DNA of 64,000 bases, taken from positions 62,001-126,000 of the forward strand of contig NZ_NIZW01000017.1 of the NCBI RefSeq assembly GCF_002727185.1, in the 5' to 3' direction. Made by a program: the position numbers and the translations under genes. The notes beneath the pieces are model-generated. The model had not been told where the DNA came from. It saw only the letters and a program-made list of their open reading frames with translations, and ran no database searches. This DNA is from Rhodopirellula bahusiensis. Lineage in GTDB: Bacteria; Planctomycetota; Planctomycetia; Pirellulales; Pirellulaceae. Positions 37,064-46,781 of this stretch are shown piece after piece (position 1 is the first letter of the stretch; every line of letters begins with the position of its first letter).

Positions 37064-38143
37064 TTAGGAAGCCAGTTTAGCAACCACGGCGGCGCCCATT
37101 TCTTCGGTCGAGACACTCTTGGACTGATCGCCACGAGCCAGGTCGGGTGTTCGGAGTCCATCGGTGATCACTCCGGCAACGGCCTTCTCGATCGCTTCTG
37201 CTTCGTCGGTCAGCCCCAACGAGTGACGCAGCATCATGGCCGCTGCCAAGATCGTCGCCAGCGGGTTTGCAACACTCTTGCCGGCGATGTCCGGTGCTGA
37301 ACCATGAATTGGTTCGTACAGTCCTGGGCCTCCATCGCCGAGCGACGCGCTGGGCAACATGCCGAGCGAACCGGGCAACATCGACGCTTCGTCAGTCAGG
37401 ATGTCGCCGAACATATTGCCGGTGACGACGACGTCAAATTCAGAGGGGCGATTGATCAGGTGCATCGCCATCGAATCGACCAACACGACGTCGTACTTCA
37501 CGTCGGGAAATTCGTTGGCCATCACTTCGGCCGCCACGCGTCGCCACAATCGACTTGGTTCCAAAACGTTGGCCTTGTCGACGCTGGTCAGTCGGTTCGA
37601 ACGACCGCGAGCCGCCTGAGCTGCCATGCGAACGATTCGTTTGACTTCACCAACCGAGTACGTCATCGACTGGAACGCAGTCTCCTCTTCGCCGCTGCCC
37701 GAAGTTCCGGACTCGCCAAAGTAGATCCCGCCGGTCAATTCACGGAAAAACAAAATGTCGGTGCCTTTGACGATGTCCGCTCGCAAAGGAGACGCGTCGG
37801 CCAACTCGTCGAACAATTTGATAGGCCGCAAATTTGCAAACAGCCCCAACTCTTTGCGGATCTTCAGCAACCCGGCTTCCGGGCGCGTCTTGGCCGAGGG
37901 GTCGTCCCATTTGGGTCCGCCCACGGCTCCCAAAAGAATCGCGGCTGCGTTTCGACACGCATCGATGGTCGGTTGGGGAAGCGGGTCGCCGGTTTCGTCG
38001 ATCGCGATGCCGCCGATCTGGTGCGAGCTGAAATCAAACGTGTGGCCGAAGCGTTCAGCGACCTGGATGAGGACCAAACGGGCTTGTTCGACGATTTCAG
38101 GTCCGATCCCGTCACCGGGCAACAAAACGATGGAGGAATTCAT
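37064..38143 (-). CDS. leuB: 3-isopropylmalate dehydrogenase
   Basis: Oxidatively decarboxylates 3-isopropylmalate in leucine synthesis. 359 residues from the ATG at 38143 (MNSSIVLLPGDGIGPEIV). LGAVGGPKWDD, FFRELTGGIYFGESG, NMFGDILTDEASMLPGSLGMLPSASLG and YEPIHGSAPDIAGKSVANPLATILAAAM (in part) are the substrate- and NAD-binding motifs. A 36-codon upstream extension of the frame is not needed. leuC/leuD lie 28 kb away, so the pathway is split. Confidence 0.96.
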   Translation of the reverse strand: MNSSIVLLPGDGIGPEIVEQARLVLIQVAERFGHTFDFSSHQIGGIAIDETGDPLPQPTIDACRNAAAILLGAVGGPKWDDPSAKTRPEAGLLKIRKELGLFANLRPIKLFDELADASPLRADIVKGTDILFFRELTGGIYFGESGTSGSGEEETAFQSMTYSVGEVKRIVRMAAQAARGRSNRLTSVDKANVLEPSRLWRRVAAEVMANEFPDVKYDVVLVDSMAMHLINRPSEFDVVVTGNMFGDILTDEASMLPGSLGMLPSASLGDGGPGLYEPIHGSAPDIAGKSVANPLATILAAAMMLRHSLGLTDEAEAIEKAVAGVITDGLRTPDLARGDQSKSVSTEEMGAAVVAKLAS

Positions 38144-38347
38144 AGATCTAACGGGGACTGAGTTGGCGTGGGGAGCACGGGGAAAGACAAAATTTTGAAG
38201 CACAGAACTTAGCGGACTTCGGTTGTTTCCCCCAGGGTCCTGCTCACTCAATCGTCACAACACGCACGACCGTCGAAGTCCCCTGCAATGCGGAGGAACC
38301 CGCACAACAGGTCGACACACGGGGGAGTTCTTTGACCCAAACTTCAG

Positions 38348-39772
38348 ATGACTCATCTCTCCCGCCAGGCCCTTTCGCACGTAGGAAGACGGCGCTCGCC
38401 TTCCGAACTTTCGCCGCCCTCTTCTGGTTTCGCCGGCACGGCCTTCACGTCAGACACACCTGCACGCCCCATCATGCAATCGACCACCCCTTCTGATTTC
38501 CCCACTGTCGCGAACGCTCCCGTCTCGCCCGTTGTTTCCCCCTCAGGTGATGCATCGGCCGACGTCGACGGTCGATTGTCGTTTTCCGCCGCTCGCCATC
38601 CGTCGGCTCTGAATGTGACTCGCGAAATCCGGGTGTTGCATGTCGTCAACGGCGAACACTTCTCAGGTGCCGAACGCGTTCAATCTCACCTGGGACGTTG
38701 CCTGCCCGATCTCCACGTCACCGCTGATTTTGCCTGCGTCAAACCAGGACGATTCGCTGACATGCTAGAAGAACATCAATCCGGCGTCGCAGTAGAAAAC
38801 TGGGGACAATGCCATCGCGTTCCCATGCGACACCGCTTGGACTGGACCGCCATCAAACGACTCGCACGAGTCATGTCAGAGGGCGAGTACGAAATGCTTC
38901 ACGCTCACACGCCACGCACCGCGATGCTCGCTTCGGTCGTTTCCAAATGGACCGGCCGTCCGTGGGTCTACCATGTCCACAGTCCAGCCGGCCGGGATTG
39001 CGAACGAGCTTGGGCGAACCGTATCAACGCTTGGACTGAACGCAGGTCGCTTGCGAATTGCTCGCACTTGATCACCGTATCCAACAGTCTTCGTGAAGAC
39101 ACCATCCAACAAGGTTTTCCGGCAGAGCAAGTCACGGTGGTTCACAACGGCGTCCCTGCCATTCGCCCACCCCGTAAGTCCAAACCCACCATCGGCGGTC
39201 GTTGGACCATCGGCATGGTCGCATTGATGCGATCCCGCAAGGGACTGGAAGTGGTCTTGGATGCTTTGGCGATCCTGAACAACGTCGGTACCGAAGTCAC
39301 CCTTCGCTGTATCGGTCCGTTTGAAACAGAAGCCTACCGCCAGCAGATCGACTCACAAATAAGCGACCTTGGAATTGGGCACCTGATCGATTGGGTTGGA
39401 TTCACACAAGACGTTCCCGGCGAACTAGCTCGTCTGGATGCCATGGTGCTGCCAAGCCTTTATGGCGAAGGCCTGCCGATGGTCGTCTTGGAATCGATGG
39501 CGGCGGGAACGCCCGTCATTGCCACCTCGGTCGAAGGCACCCCCGAAGCCATCCGTCACGGCGTCGAAGGTGTCCTTGCCGAACCCCGCGATGCGGAATC
39601 ATTGGCGGAACAAATCCAAGCGATGGTCTCGGGACAATATGATTGGCAATCCATGTCCGATTCCGCCGTGACGCGTCACCACCAATGTTTTAGCGACCAC
39701 ACGATGGCCCACGGCGTGGCGAAGGTCTACCGTCGCGTTTTGGATCCGATTGGTCACCCCAACGAAGGCTGA
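38348..39772 (+). CDS. Glycosyltransferase family 4
   Basis: GT-B glycosyltransferase of up to 474 residues. The first ~95 residues are polar and Pro/Ser-rich with no fold, so an internal ATG at 38474 may be the true start. The conserved part begins IRVLHVVNGEHFSGAERVQ, with the donor site at IGMVALMRSRKGLEVVLDAL and the E-x7-E region in VLPSLYGEGLPMVVLESMAAGTPVIA. Probably linked to the same envelope or exopolysaccharide pathway as the cluster at 29-35 kb, but divergent from leuB and 3 kb away. Confidence 0.85.
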   Translation: MTHLSRQALSHVGRRRSPSELSPPSSGFAGTAFTSDTPARPIMQSTTPSDFPTVANAPVSPVVSPSGDASADVDGRLSFSAARHPSALNVTREIRVLHVVNGEHFSGAERVQSHLGRCLPDLHVTADFACVKPGRFADMLEEHQSGVAVENWGQCHRVPMRHRLDWTAIKRLARVMSEGEYEMLHAHTPRTAMLASVVSKWTGRPWVYHVHSPAGRDCERAWANRINAWTERRSLANCSHLITVSNSLREDTIQQGFPAEQVTVVHNGVPAIRPPRKSKPTIGGRWTIGMVALMRSRKGLEVVLDALAILNNVGTEVTLRCIGPFETEAYRQQIDSQISDLGIGHLIDWVGFTQDVPGELARLDAMVLPSLYGEGLPMVVLESMAAGTPVIATSVEGTPEAIRHGVEGVLAEPRDAESLAEQIQAMVSGQYDWQSMSDSAVTRHHQCFSDHTMAHGVAKVYRRVLDPIGHPNEG

Positions 39773-39880
39773 TCCCGCGAAAATTACCGCCTCGCAGGGG
39801 TCCGTCGGCTTGGTACGATGAAGCCAGCGGCTACGAAACCGCGTTTCTGACCACAGCTTTCTGATTCGGCGGGGAAAACG

Positions 39881-41176
39881 ATGCAATGCTTCAACGGATG
39901 GGCACGCGTTTCGAGTTCACACCGCCATCGAATCGGCTGCTCGATTCTGACGTGCTTGTTATTGGGACTCTCGTCCTCCAGCCTCCTGGCCCAACCTCCA
40001 TTTCGCATCGACGATCGTCGCGGGCCCGACCGCCACAACGGAGCGGATCGTCGGCATGGCGGACCGGGGCACTCCCCTGGCTATCGTGGCGGTCCATCGG
40101 GAGAATTTGACCTCGTCGAACCCACCGGAGCCGTGACCGGACGCATCTCTTTGCGACGAGGTCGGCTGATTTATCGTCACGGTGACGGCCGGCAAGTGAT
40201 CTACGACCGCGCCGGACGTTTCGACACACCAGACGGTCAATTCCTCGGCTACTACAACACGCTGCTCGCCCGAGTCCTGAAGTTCCCACGAAGCGGTTTT
40301 GGCAACTTCCTTTACGCCGACCTCGACAACTTCCACCCGTTCCCGCAAGCCTCGTATCGATCGGTGCATCCGGTTGGTATCGGACCGATCGGCGGCCCCG
40401 TCTTCGGACCATGGGCGGGCGGGTACGTGAACCAAAGCGTCACATACTATGGCGGCGGGTTCGGCATGCCTTGGCTCGCTCCCCCGCCCGCGATCGGCTG
40501 GGGCGTCAATCACATTCCGCTCGGCCCCGCGCCGCTTGGAATCTTGCCGGTCAGCCCCATCCCGCTGAATCCCGGCCCGGTTCCGATTGATACCCGGCGA
40601 GTCGCGTTGCCCGACCTGCCGCCCGCGAAAATCAGGTTCACCAACAGCAGCCAGCGAGACGTCAACGTCACCCTGACGGATTCTCGCCAAGCCGGTTTGT
40701 CGAAGACGTTTCGCTTGGCACCGGCCGAAACTCATGACATGAAGCTGCGACGTGACGCCGGTCACGAATGGGTCGAAACTTTCGAAGTGCTCTCGCCTGA
40801 TGGCCAGTGGATCACGCGAGAAGTTCGTCATCAGATCGCACCGCAATCTCGCTACGAAGTCGTCGTTCACGAATGGCGAATCCAATCCGTCGCGATCGAC
40901 CGAACCGCCCGCGGCAACAATCGAATCGAGGACATCAACATGCAAGGCAAGGGCATCGGTCGCTTCCTCTTGCCACCGGGTCCTGAGCTCGCTGATCAAA
41001 CGATCGATGTCTTTCAGTCTGCGCGAGCCATGCAGAACCAAGGCTCCGTCACACCCATCATCCCGGATGATCAACTTCAAGAACAGTTCCGCCCCAGCGA
41101 CCGCGTCTCACCGTTCGAACGAGCCATCCTCGAACAACAACGAGCCGTTCAACGAGCCCAGCAGGGCAACCCTTGA
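39881..41176 (+). CDS. Secreted planctomycete protein of unknown function
   Basis: 431-residue protein with a signal peptide: basic start, then IGCSILTCLLLGLSSSSLLAQ. The mature N-terminus is Arg/Gly/Asp-rich (RIDDRRGPDRHNGADRRHGG), and the middle is Gly/Pro-rich with many PxxP turns (residues about 180-240). The C-terminal 180 residues look beta-rich and resemble the surface-exposed domains of planctomycete secreted proteins. No catalytic motif recognised. Hairpins follow its stop. Confidence 0.7.
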   Translation: MQCFNGWARVSSSHRHRIGCSILTCLLLGLSSSSLLAQPPFRIDDRRGPDRHNGADRRHGGPGHSPGYRGGPSGEFDLVEPTGAVTGRISLRRGRLIYRHGDGRQVIYDRAGRFDTPDGQFLGYYNTLLARVLKFPRSGFGNFLYADLDNFHPFPQASYRSVHPVGIGPIGGPVFGPWAGGYVNQSVTYYGGGFGMPWLAPPPAIGWGVNHIPLGPAPLGILPVSPIPLNPGPVPIDTRRVALPDLPPAKIRFTNSSQRDVNVTLTDSRQAGLSKTFRLAPAETHDMKLRRDAGHEWVETFEVLSPDGQWITREVRHQIAPQSRYEVVVHEWRIQSVAIDRTARGNNRIEDINMQGKGIGRFLLPPGPELADQTIDVFQSARAMQNQGSVTPIIPDDQLQEQFRPSDRVSPFERAILEQQRAVQRAQQGNP

Positions 41177-41187
41177 GAGTTGGCCTA

Positions 41188-41297
41188 CTGAGCAAAACGC
41201 CAAATGCTGCTTTGCTCAACACCGCATGCCGGCATCCTTCCAGAACGCAGACTTGATGTTTGAACAGGACACGATCAAAATGTCCTTTCTTCTCTTT
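41188..41297 (+). terminator. Two hairpins downstream of the secreted-protein gene
   Basis: TGAGCAAA (41188-41195) pairs with TTTGCTCA (41210-41217), a perfect 8-bp stem. Further on, AGGACA (41266-41271) pairs with TGTCCT (41281-41286), followed by TTCTTCTCTTTTC. The second is a plausible weak intrinsic terminator. Confidence 0.45.
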
Positions 41298-41378
41298 TCA
41301 GACTTCTTCTCTCAATAGTTCTTCGCGAATTTCGCGAGATCGAACGCCGATTCGCTCGGCGTGAAAAAGGCAATCGAT

Positions 41379-41675
41379 ATGCGACTGATGTGGATGAAAT
41401 GCGCCGCCGTTGCGTTGTGCTTGTTGGCCGGATGCCAGGAACCTCAACCGGAAGAAGATCTCGCTCCGAGCAACATCGTGGAGGACGAAAGCGACGAGGC
41501 CATTCAAAGTTACCTGGAAGTTCAAGATCAGAATTCGCGTCAAATGGCGGAGCAATACCGAGAACGCGATGCACTCGATCAGCCCAGCGACTTTCGAGAT
41601 CCCAGCCAGAACACCAATGGTTCCTTCAACGAATCCGATCCAACCGTTGTTGGATTGCCAGACGAGGAATCTTGA
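41379..41675 (+). CDS. Small putative lipoprotein
   Basis: 98-residue predicted lipoprotein. The ATG at 41379 is followed by MRLMWMKCAAVALCLLAGCQEP, with lipobox LLAGC. The mature part is highly acidic and polar (EEDLAPSNIVEDESDEAI) with no recognised domain. An in-frame GTG at 41361 would add six residues. AAGG lies upstream of the ATG. Confidence 0.65.
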   Translation: MRLMWMKCAAVALCLLAGCQEPQPEEDLAPSNIVEDESDEAIQSYLEVQDQNSRQMAEQYRERDALDQPSDFRDPSQNTNGSFNESDPTVVGLPDEES

Positions 41676-41718
41676 TCTTTGTCCTAGTCACTCAATGACG
41701 GCCAATCGCGTGAGCCGA

Positions 41719-42282
41719 CTACGCTCGCGAAAGAAACTGGCCCGTTCGCGAATCAATTTTCAAGCGTTCGTCTTCCTTGATGTACTCAGGAACCTGAACG
41801 ACCAAACCCGTCTCCATGGTCGCAGGTTTGGTACGTGATGTGGCGGAGTTCCCCTTCACACCCGGGTCACACTGGGCGATGTTCAGCTCCACCGTCGCCG
41901 GCACTTCGATCCCGACGCATGCGTCGTTGTAGATCAGTGCCCGCATGCCTTCCAAGCCTTCGGTGATGTAGGGCATCTGCTCTTCCGCGTCTTCCAGCGG
42001 GATCTCGTACTGCTGGTAGTCCTCTTTGTCCATCACATGCAGAAATTCCGTGTCGGTGTACATCATCTGCACATCTCGACGCGAAAAATCGGCTTCCTGA
42101 AGGACATCGGTGCCCTTCATCGTGATGTCGACTTTGTTGCGAGTCATCACGTTCCTCGCTCGAAATTTGTACAGCGTCGCGGCACCGCGAGCCGACGGCG
42201 ACTGGACCGACATTCCAACGATCATCACAGGATTGCCATCGTGAACCACAACGGTCCCGGACTTAACTTCTTTCGCGAGCAT
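41719..42282 (-). CDS. EF-P paralogue of the EfpL/YeiP type
   Basis: 187-residue elongation factor P-family protein that would relieve ribosomes stalled at proline-containing motifs. The ATG at 42282 gives MLAKEVKSGTVVVHDG. The loop normally reaching the P-site tRNA reads QSPSARGAATLYKFRARNV, matching the YeiP/EfpL subfamily rather than the PGKG/R loop of canonical EF-P. The C-terminus KGNSATSRTKPATMETGLVVQVPEYI also follows that subfamily. No EpmA/EpmB-type modification genes are nearby. The frame extends 45 codons further upstream without family similarity. Confidence 0.85.
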   Translation of the reverse strand: MLAKEVKSGTVVVHDGNPVMIVGMSVQSPSARGAATLYKFRARNVMTRNKVDITMKGTDVLQEADFSRRDVQMMYTDTEFLHVMDKEDYQQYEIPLEDAEEQMPYITEGLEGMRALIYNDACVGIEVPATVELNIAQCDPGVKGNSATSRTKPATMETGLVVQVPEYIKEDERLKIDSRTGQFLSRA

Positions 42283-42568
42283 GATTGATAACAAAAACGA
42301 GAAGGAATTTTTGAGAAACGTAATCACCTGTCTGGCCCATGGAAAGCCCGGATAGACGTCGATCGCGTTTGCACTGCACCAGCCGAACTTTGCCCCTCCG
42401 ATCGGAGCAACCGGCACGACCTAACTCGAGCGTTGGTTCGGCGATTCGTTTTCGCTCCGCTGCGGCGAGGTCAGATCACATTGAGCGACCTACGGTTGCC
42501 ATAGCAGAAAATCCGTTGATTTCGACTCAAATCAACATCTCACCGCAAGATCGCCAAGCAACCCTGTC
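42283..42568. other. Intergenic region between divergent efpL-like and kinase genes
   Basis: 286-bp gap with both promoters. I see no hairpin, repeat or clear -35/-10 pair. The upstream extension of the EF-P frame covers part of it but is not family-like. Confidence 0.4.
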
Positions 42569-45082
42569 ATGTCCGCCCCAGATTCGACCCGCAATGATGA
42601 CGCCAACAGCCAAGGCGATGATTCGGGGAACAGCTTGGGCAATTCAAACGCAACACCCGCACGAAAGAGCCACCCGCGATCTCGACGTCGTCGCTCAAGC
42701 AATGCCTTCGATTCTGCACCAAACCAAGACCCGACGATCGGATCCAGTTCCAGCGATCTGCCGCCCACATCAGATGGGATAGCAACGGATCACGACCCGA
42801 ACGAAGAATCAACTAACAATCCTGCGCCCCGCTACGAGAGTGTCGAAGAAGTTGGTCGCGGCGGATGGGGAGTCGTTGAAAAAGCAGTCGACAAACAACT
42901 GGAACGTGAAGTCGCAGTGAAACGGTTCTGCGATGCGGACGATGTCACCCAGCAAGAACGAAATCGATTTCTGCACGAAGCCAAGGTCACAAGCCAACTT
43001 CAGCATCCGGGAATCGTCCCGGTTCACGAGTTGGGTGATCGGCGTGACGCCTTTTATGTGATGAAGCTACTCGACGGTGTCACACTCAGCAAATTCATTC
43101 AAGAGCATCACCAACAAAAAGTATCGGAACGGAAAACGCCATTCCAGTTTGGCGAATCGCTCGAACCGTTGTTGCAGCGATTCGTCGACATCTGCAATGC
43201 AGTTGCCTACGCTCACCAACGTGGAGTGATCCACCGAGACCTAAAACCATCCAACGTGATGATCAGTGACTTCGGCGAAACCGTCGTCCTTGATTGGGGC
43301 TTGGCACAATCGGTGGAACAACCAACCGATCACGTAAACGTCCAATCGACCTCAGAACTACCCGCCGACGTCTCACCATTTTTCGAGCGCGACGGAACCG
43401 TGGTCGGCACACCCGCCTACATGTCACCCGAACAGGCTCGCGGCGAAATTTCGCGAATCGATCGCTCGTCAGATCTGTATTCGCTGGGTGTGATCCTCTA
43501 CACCATTGTCGCTGGCCGGAATCCCTACCAAGGCCAACCGGTTGACCAGATTCTCAATCAAGTCCGCCGGCCGACCTGCCCAGACTTACGAACATATCAA
43601 CCATTGGTCCCCAAACCATTGCTCTCGATCGTTCGCAAAGCGATGTCATCATCGCAACATGATCGGTATGCCAACGCCGAAGAGTTGGCGGGCGACGTGC
43701 GACGATTCATCTCCGGCGACTCCGTTTCGGTCCATCAAGAAAGCATGGTCGAAAAGAGCGTGCGATGGTGCCGCCATCATCAAGGAATGGCAGCCACCGT
43801 CACCCTCGCTACAAGTACGTTGCTGATCGCGTCGATCATCTTCGGCGTTGTCATCCATCGATCGCATCGCGCCGAACGCTTGGCTCGCATCGAAGCTCAA
43901 CGCGCACACCATCAGGCAATCGTGAACCTGGGCGAGGCACTCGATGCGACCGACAATTGGCTCGGTGAACTCAGCGGCTCGCTTCAGTTCTATCCTGGCA
44001 TGACCGCAATCCGTTCCGATCTTCTCGGCCGAGCGATCCATCAATACGACCGGATCGCTACACAAAGCCTCGACGGCTCGACACCAACCCTTGCTTCCTA
44101 CGAGTTCGAAAAATTCGACCTCCCAGAGTCTCAGCGACAAACCGACCGATTGGCGTTGCTGCAACGAGTGAAGACACAACTGCGATTGGCTGACCTCCAT
44201 CGCCTCACCAACCACCCCGAGCAAGCACGGCACGCATACGCAGCCGCAGAGTCTCTGTTGAATAACCAACTCGATCCCGCAAGGGAACTGCGAGTCACAG
44301 CGGTCTCCACGAAAACTCCTCACGACGCGTTGGATACCCATTTTGAACTAGAACGGATCCATTCCTTGATCGGGCGATTGCTTGTCCAGGATCCATCGAC
44401 AGCTCCCGTTCCAACACAGCGTCTTCGAGAAGCCCGCCATTGGTTGATCAAACGTATCAGTTCGGTCGAGCCCGTTTCCGCACAAGCTGACGCGTTCGAT
44501 TTGGATTCGACCAAAGCAAAAACGGCGGAGACGTACGCTCAGCTAGAACTCGCGATCCAAACCCAAGCTGATCCATCGCTCCACCCGGACTTGAAGGATG
44601 CGTCCTCCTACCAAAACGCAATCCAAGTCGCTCGCTGGCTTGCCAACGGTCGAGGCACGGTGGGAGACCGTCGGCTTTCACAAAACATTCAAACACATCT
44701 CTGTGTTCAACGAATGCTGGCCGAACGATATTCGCTCGCAGACGAAAGTTGGTCGCAATTGATTGGCGACCTTCGCGAATGGATCCACTCAACACCGGAC
44801 CACATTGATCTCTTGCAATCCTGCGCACATGCGTTGCACCAGCGTGGCAACTGCCGAGCCCATCAAGGAATGCAAACGGAGGCAATTACTGATCTCAAAT
44901 CGTCACTTGGATTGCTCGAAAGGGTCTGGCAACTGACGGAGATGGATCCCGCTCAGGCTCTGCAATTGGATCAGACCCAACAGGATTTCAAACGCCTTCA
45001 AGAAGCAACCCGAACGAACAGTCCGATCGGCACAATCAACAACACCATCGCCGTTGAGACAGATTTCGACGAAGCGGAGTGA
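42569..45082 (+). CDS. Membrane Ser/Thr protein kinase with C-terminal sensor region
   Basis: 837-residue Hanks-type kinase. The first 88 residues are polar and Ser/Asp-rich. The kinase has the glycine loop VGRGGWGVV, K118 in EVAVKRF, catalytic HRDLKPSNVMI (about residue 222) and DWG in place of DFG (VVLDWGLAQ), the form common in planctomycete kinases. GTPAYMSPEQARG is the activation-loop end. One TM (about residues 408-430, LATSTLLIASIIFGVVIH) separates it from an outside region of about 400 residues that is helical, perhaps TPR-like. An FHA-GGDEF gene follows 107 bp downstream. Confidence 0.9.
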   Translation: MSAPDSTRNDDANSQGDDSGNSLGNSNATPARKSHPRSRRRRSSNAFDSAPNQDPTIGSSSSDLPPTSDGIATDHDPNEESTNNPAPRYESVEEVGRGGWGVVEKAVDKQLEREVAVKRFCDADDVTQQERNRFLHEAKVTSQLQHPGIVPVHELGDRRDAFYVMKLLDGVTLSKFIQEHHQQKVSERKTPFQFGESLEPLLQRFVDICNAVAYAHQRGVIHRDLKPSNVMISDFGETVVLDWGLAQSVEQPTDHVNVQSTSELPADVSPFFERDGTVVGTPAYMSPEQARGEISRIDRSSDLYSLGVILYTIVAGRNPYQGQPVDQILNQVRRPTCPDLRTYQPLVPKPLLSIVRKAMSSSQHDRYANAEELAGDVRRFISGDSVSVHQESMVEKSVRWCRHHQGMAATVTLATSTLLIASIIFGVVIHRSHRAERLARIEAQRAHHQAIVNLGEALDATDNWLGELSGSLQFYPGMTAIRSDLLGRAIHQYDRIATQSLDGSTPTLASYEFEKFDLPESQRQTDRLALLQRVKTQLRLADLHRLTNHPEQARHAYAAAESLLNNQLDPARELRVTAVSTKTPHDALDTHFELERIHSLIGRLLVQDPSTAPVPTQRLREARHWLIKRISSVEPVSAQADAFDLDSTKAKTAETYAQLELAIQTQADPSLHPDLKDASSYQNAIQVARWLANGRGTVGDRRLSQNIQTHLCVQRMLAERYSLADESWSQLIGDLREWIHSTPDHIDLLQSCAHALHQRGNCRAHQGMQTEAITDLKSSLGLLERVWQLTEMDPAQALQLDQTQQDFKRLQEATRTNSPIGTINNTIAVETDFDEAE

Positions 45083-45189
45083 ATGCGGTGCCACTGCGGT
45101 CCAACGGAGTGCAGCGTGACCCATGGTTGCAAGCAGACGATGAAAACGGCGAACGCGATCGCCGATCAACCCATTCACGTTTCCCCTGA

Positions 45190-46128
45190 ATGAACAGAGC
45201 CAGTCAGATGACAACAGTCGCCGCTCACGCCACACAAATCGGTCTCGATGTATCCGAGGCAACACTGCGACAACAACCGACTGTCCCGTCTTGCGATGCC
45301 AACAACGAATGCTGTTTGGTACAAATCTATCCGCCGGATGTTGTCGAAGGCATGTTGCTTTTGGAGCAAGATGAATTTGAAATCGGCCGTTCCCCCGACT
45401 GCGACCTGCCTCTGTTTGACAACAGTGTTTCTCGCCAGCACGCCAAACTGATTCGCGGGCAAGATGGCTATCAAATTCGCGACCTCGGCAGCACCAACGG
45501 AACGATGGTCAACGAAACGTCCATCCAATGCGATCGAAACCTGGAAAGTGGCGACACGGTTCGCATCGGCAGTTTTCTGTTTCGCTTTTTGTCGGCCGAC
45601 AGCATCGAAACGCAGTATCACGAAACGGTCTACAACGCTTTGACCCGAGACGCGCTCACCGGTGCGATGAACAAGCGTTTCCTAATGGAATCCATGGACC
45701 GAGAAATTTCACGATCGACTCGTGCGAAGCTTGAAATGAGCGTCGTCATGCTAGATATCGATCACTTCAAATCCGTCAACGACACCCATGGGCACCTTGC
45801 CGGCGACGACGTGTTGCGGACCTTCGGACAACGCATTCAATCACTCTGCCGTGCCGACGATATTCTCGCTCGCTATGGCGGTGAAGAATTCTGTCTGTTG
45901 CTCGCCGCGACGGGACGAGAGGACGCGTTGGAAATCGCCGAACGCTGCCGATCGACAATCGCCGACACACCGTTCCAAACCTCCGTTGGACCACTCGAAA
46001 TCACGGCCAGCTTCGGCGTCTCCATTTCGGATCCCGAGCGTCCTCAAACAGCCAAAGAGTTGCTCGAGGCTGCTGACCAGCAGCTCTATAACGCGAAGAA
46101 TTCCGGCCGCAATCAAGTCCGCGGCTGA
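45190..46128 (+). CDS. FHA domain diguanylate cyclase
   Basis: 312-residue diguanylate cyclase, making c-di-GMP. Residues about 55-125 form an FHA domain, which binds phosphothreonine: FEIGRSPDCDLPLFD, VSRQHAKLI and DLGSTNGTMVN. The GGDEF domain follows: DALTGAMNKRFLM, LDIDHFKSVNDTHGH, and the active-site RYGGEEF near residue 230. RADD five residues before GGEEF is a complete I-site for product inhibition. The neighbouring Ser/Thr kinase is a natural source of the phosphothreonine. The ATG at 45190 or 45208 may be used. Confidence 0.92.
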   Translation: MNRASQMTTVAAHATQIGLDVSEATLRQQPTVPSCDANNECCLVQIYPPDVVEGMLLLEQDEFEIGRSPDCDLPLFDNSVSRQHAKLIRGQDGYQIRDLGSTNGTMVNETSIQCDRNLESGDTVRIGSFLFRFLSADSIETQYHETVYNALTRDALTGAMNKRFLMESMDREISRSTRAKLEMSVVMLDIDHFKSVNDTHGHLAGDDVLRTFGQRIQSLCRADDILARYGGEEFCLLLAATGREDALEIAERCRSTIADTPFQTSVGPLEITASFGVSISDPERPQTAKELLEAADQQLYNAKNSGRNQVRG

Positions 46129-46688
46129 TGGTTCGCTGCCACCAGTTTTTGTAGCGACCACCATGGTGGCAAGAATGTCGCGGCAAGAGCGATGAACCAC
46201 GAAGCGACTTGCCATGAAGATGGATCTGCGACGGACTCATTTGACTCCGCCGTCTGAGTCTCGCCGCTGACTCCGGAAAGAAACAAGATCACCGCGAGCA
46301 CAAGTGCAACGATCGTGAAGGATCCCATCAATCTTGCAAGCACATTCGCGAAATGGAACCGCAGCAACACAAGGATGCCGAGCAAAGCGATGAACGATGG
46401 CGACCATTCAATGGATGAGAGGCCGCTTGCTCCCAGCATTGCGTTCACGGCGACAAACAGAATCAATCCTGCGATGACCAGCCACCACCCGGCGAACACA
46501 TGATTGTTCGTGTTGGTTTCCAAAGATTCCTCTGACGAATCGATGCTGGAGGGCTGATATGGATTCGTCAATGCGTTGGACCGATTTCTAGCCGCGGGTT
46601 GGAACGAATCCTTCTCTTCCCGTGGCTGTGTGTGGGCAGAGCGTTCTGACTTAGAGAACGGATTCCAAACACACTCTTCATACAGCAA
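46113..46688 (-). CDS. Membrane protein of unknown function
   Basis: 191-residue protein with about four TM helices (WWLVIAGLILFVAVNAML, FIALLGILVLL, SFTIVALVLAVILFL, ASWFIALAATFL). The first 60 residues are polar. The last 16 bases overlap the convergent FHA-GGDEF gene. Only a TTG start is available (46688), with no in-frame ATG or GTG before the first TM. No family recognised. Confidence 0.55.
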   Translation of the reverse strand: MLYEECVWNPFSKSERSAHTQPREEKDSFQPAARNRSNALTNPYQPSSIDSSEESLETNTNNHVFAGWWLVIAGLILFVAVNAMLGASGLSSIEWSPSFIALLGILVLLRFHFANVLARLMGSFTIVALVLAVILFLSGVSGETQTAESNESVADPSSWQVASWFIALAATFLPPWWSLQKLVAANHQPRT

Positions 46689-46781
46689 TGGATTGCCCGA
46701 GTAAACAAAAAGCTGGACTGTGCCGGTCGTTTGGGGTTACGCTGTGGGTCTCCCACCTCCCGCGAAGCAGATGTCCCACCT

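Noticed and set aside
37304..38161. 285-codon plus-strand frame
   Set aside because: Antisense shadow of leuB.
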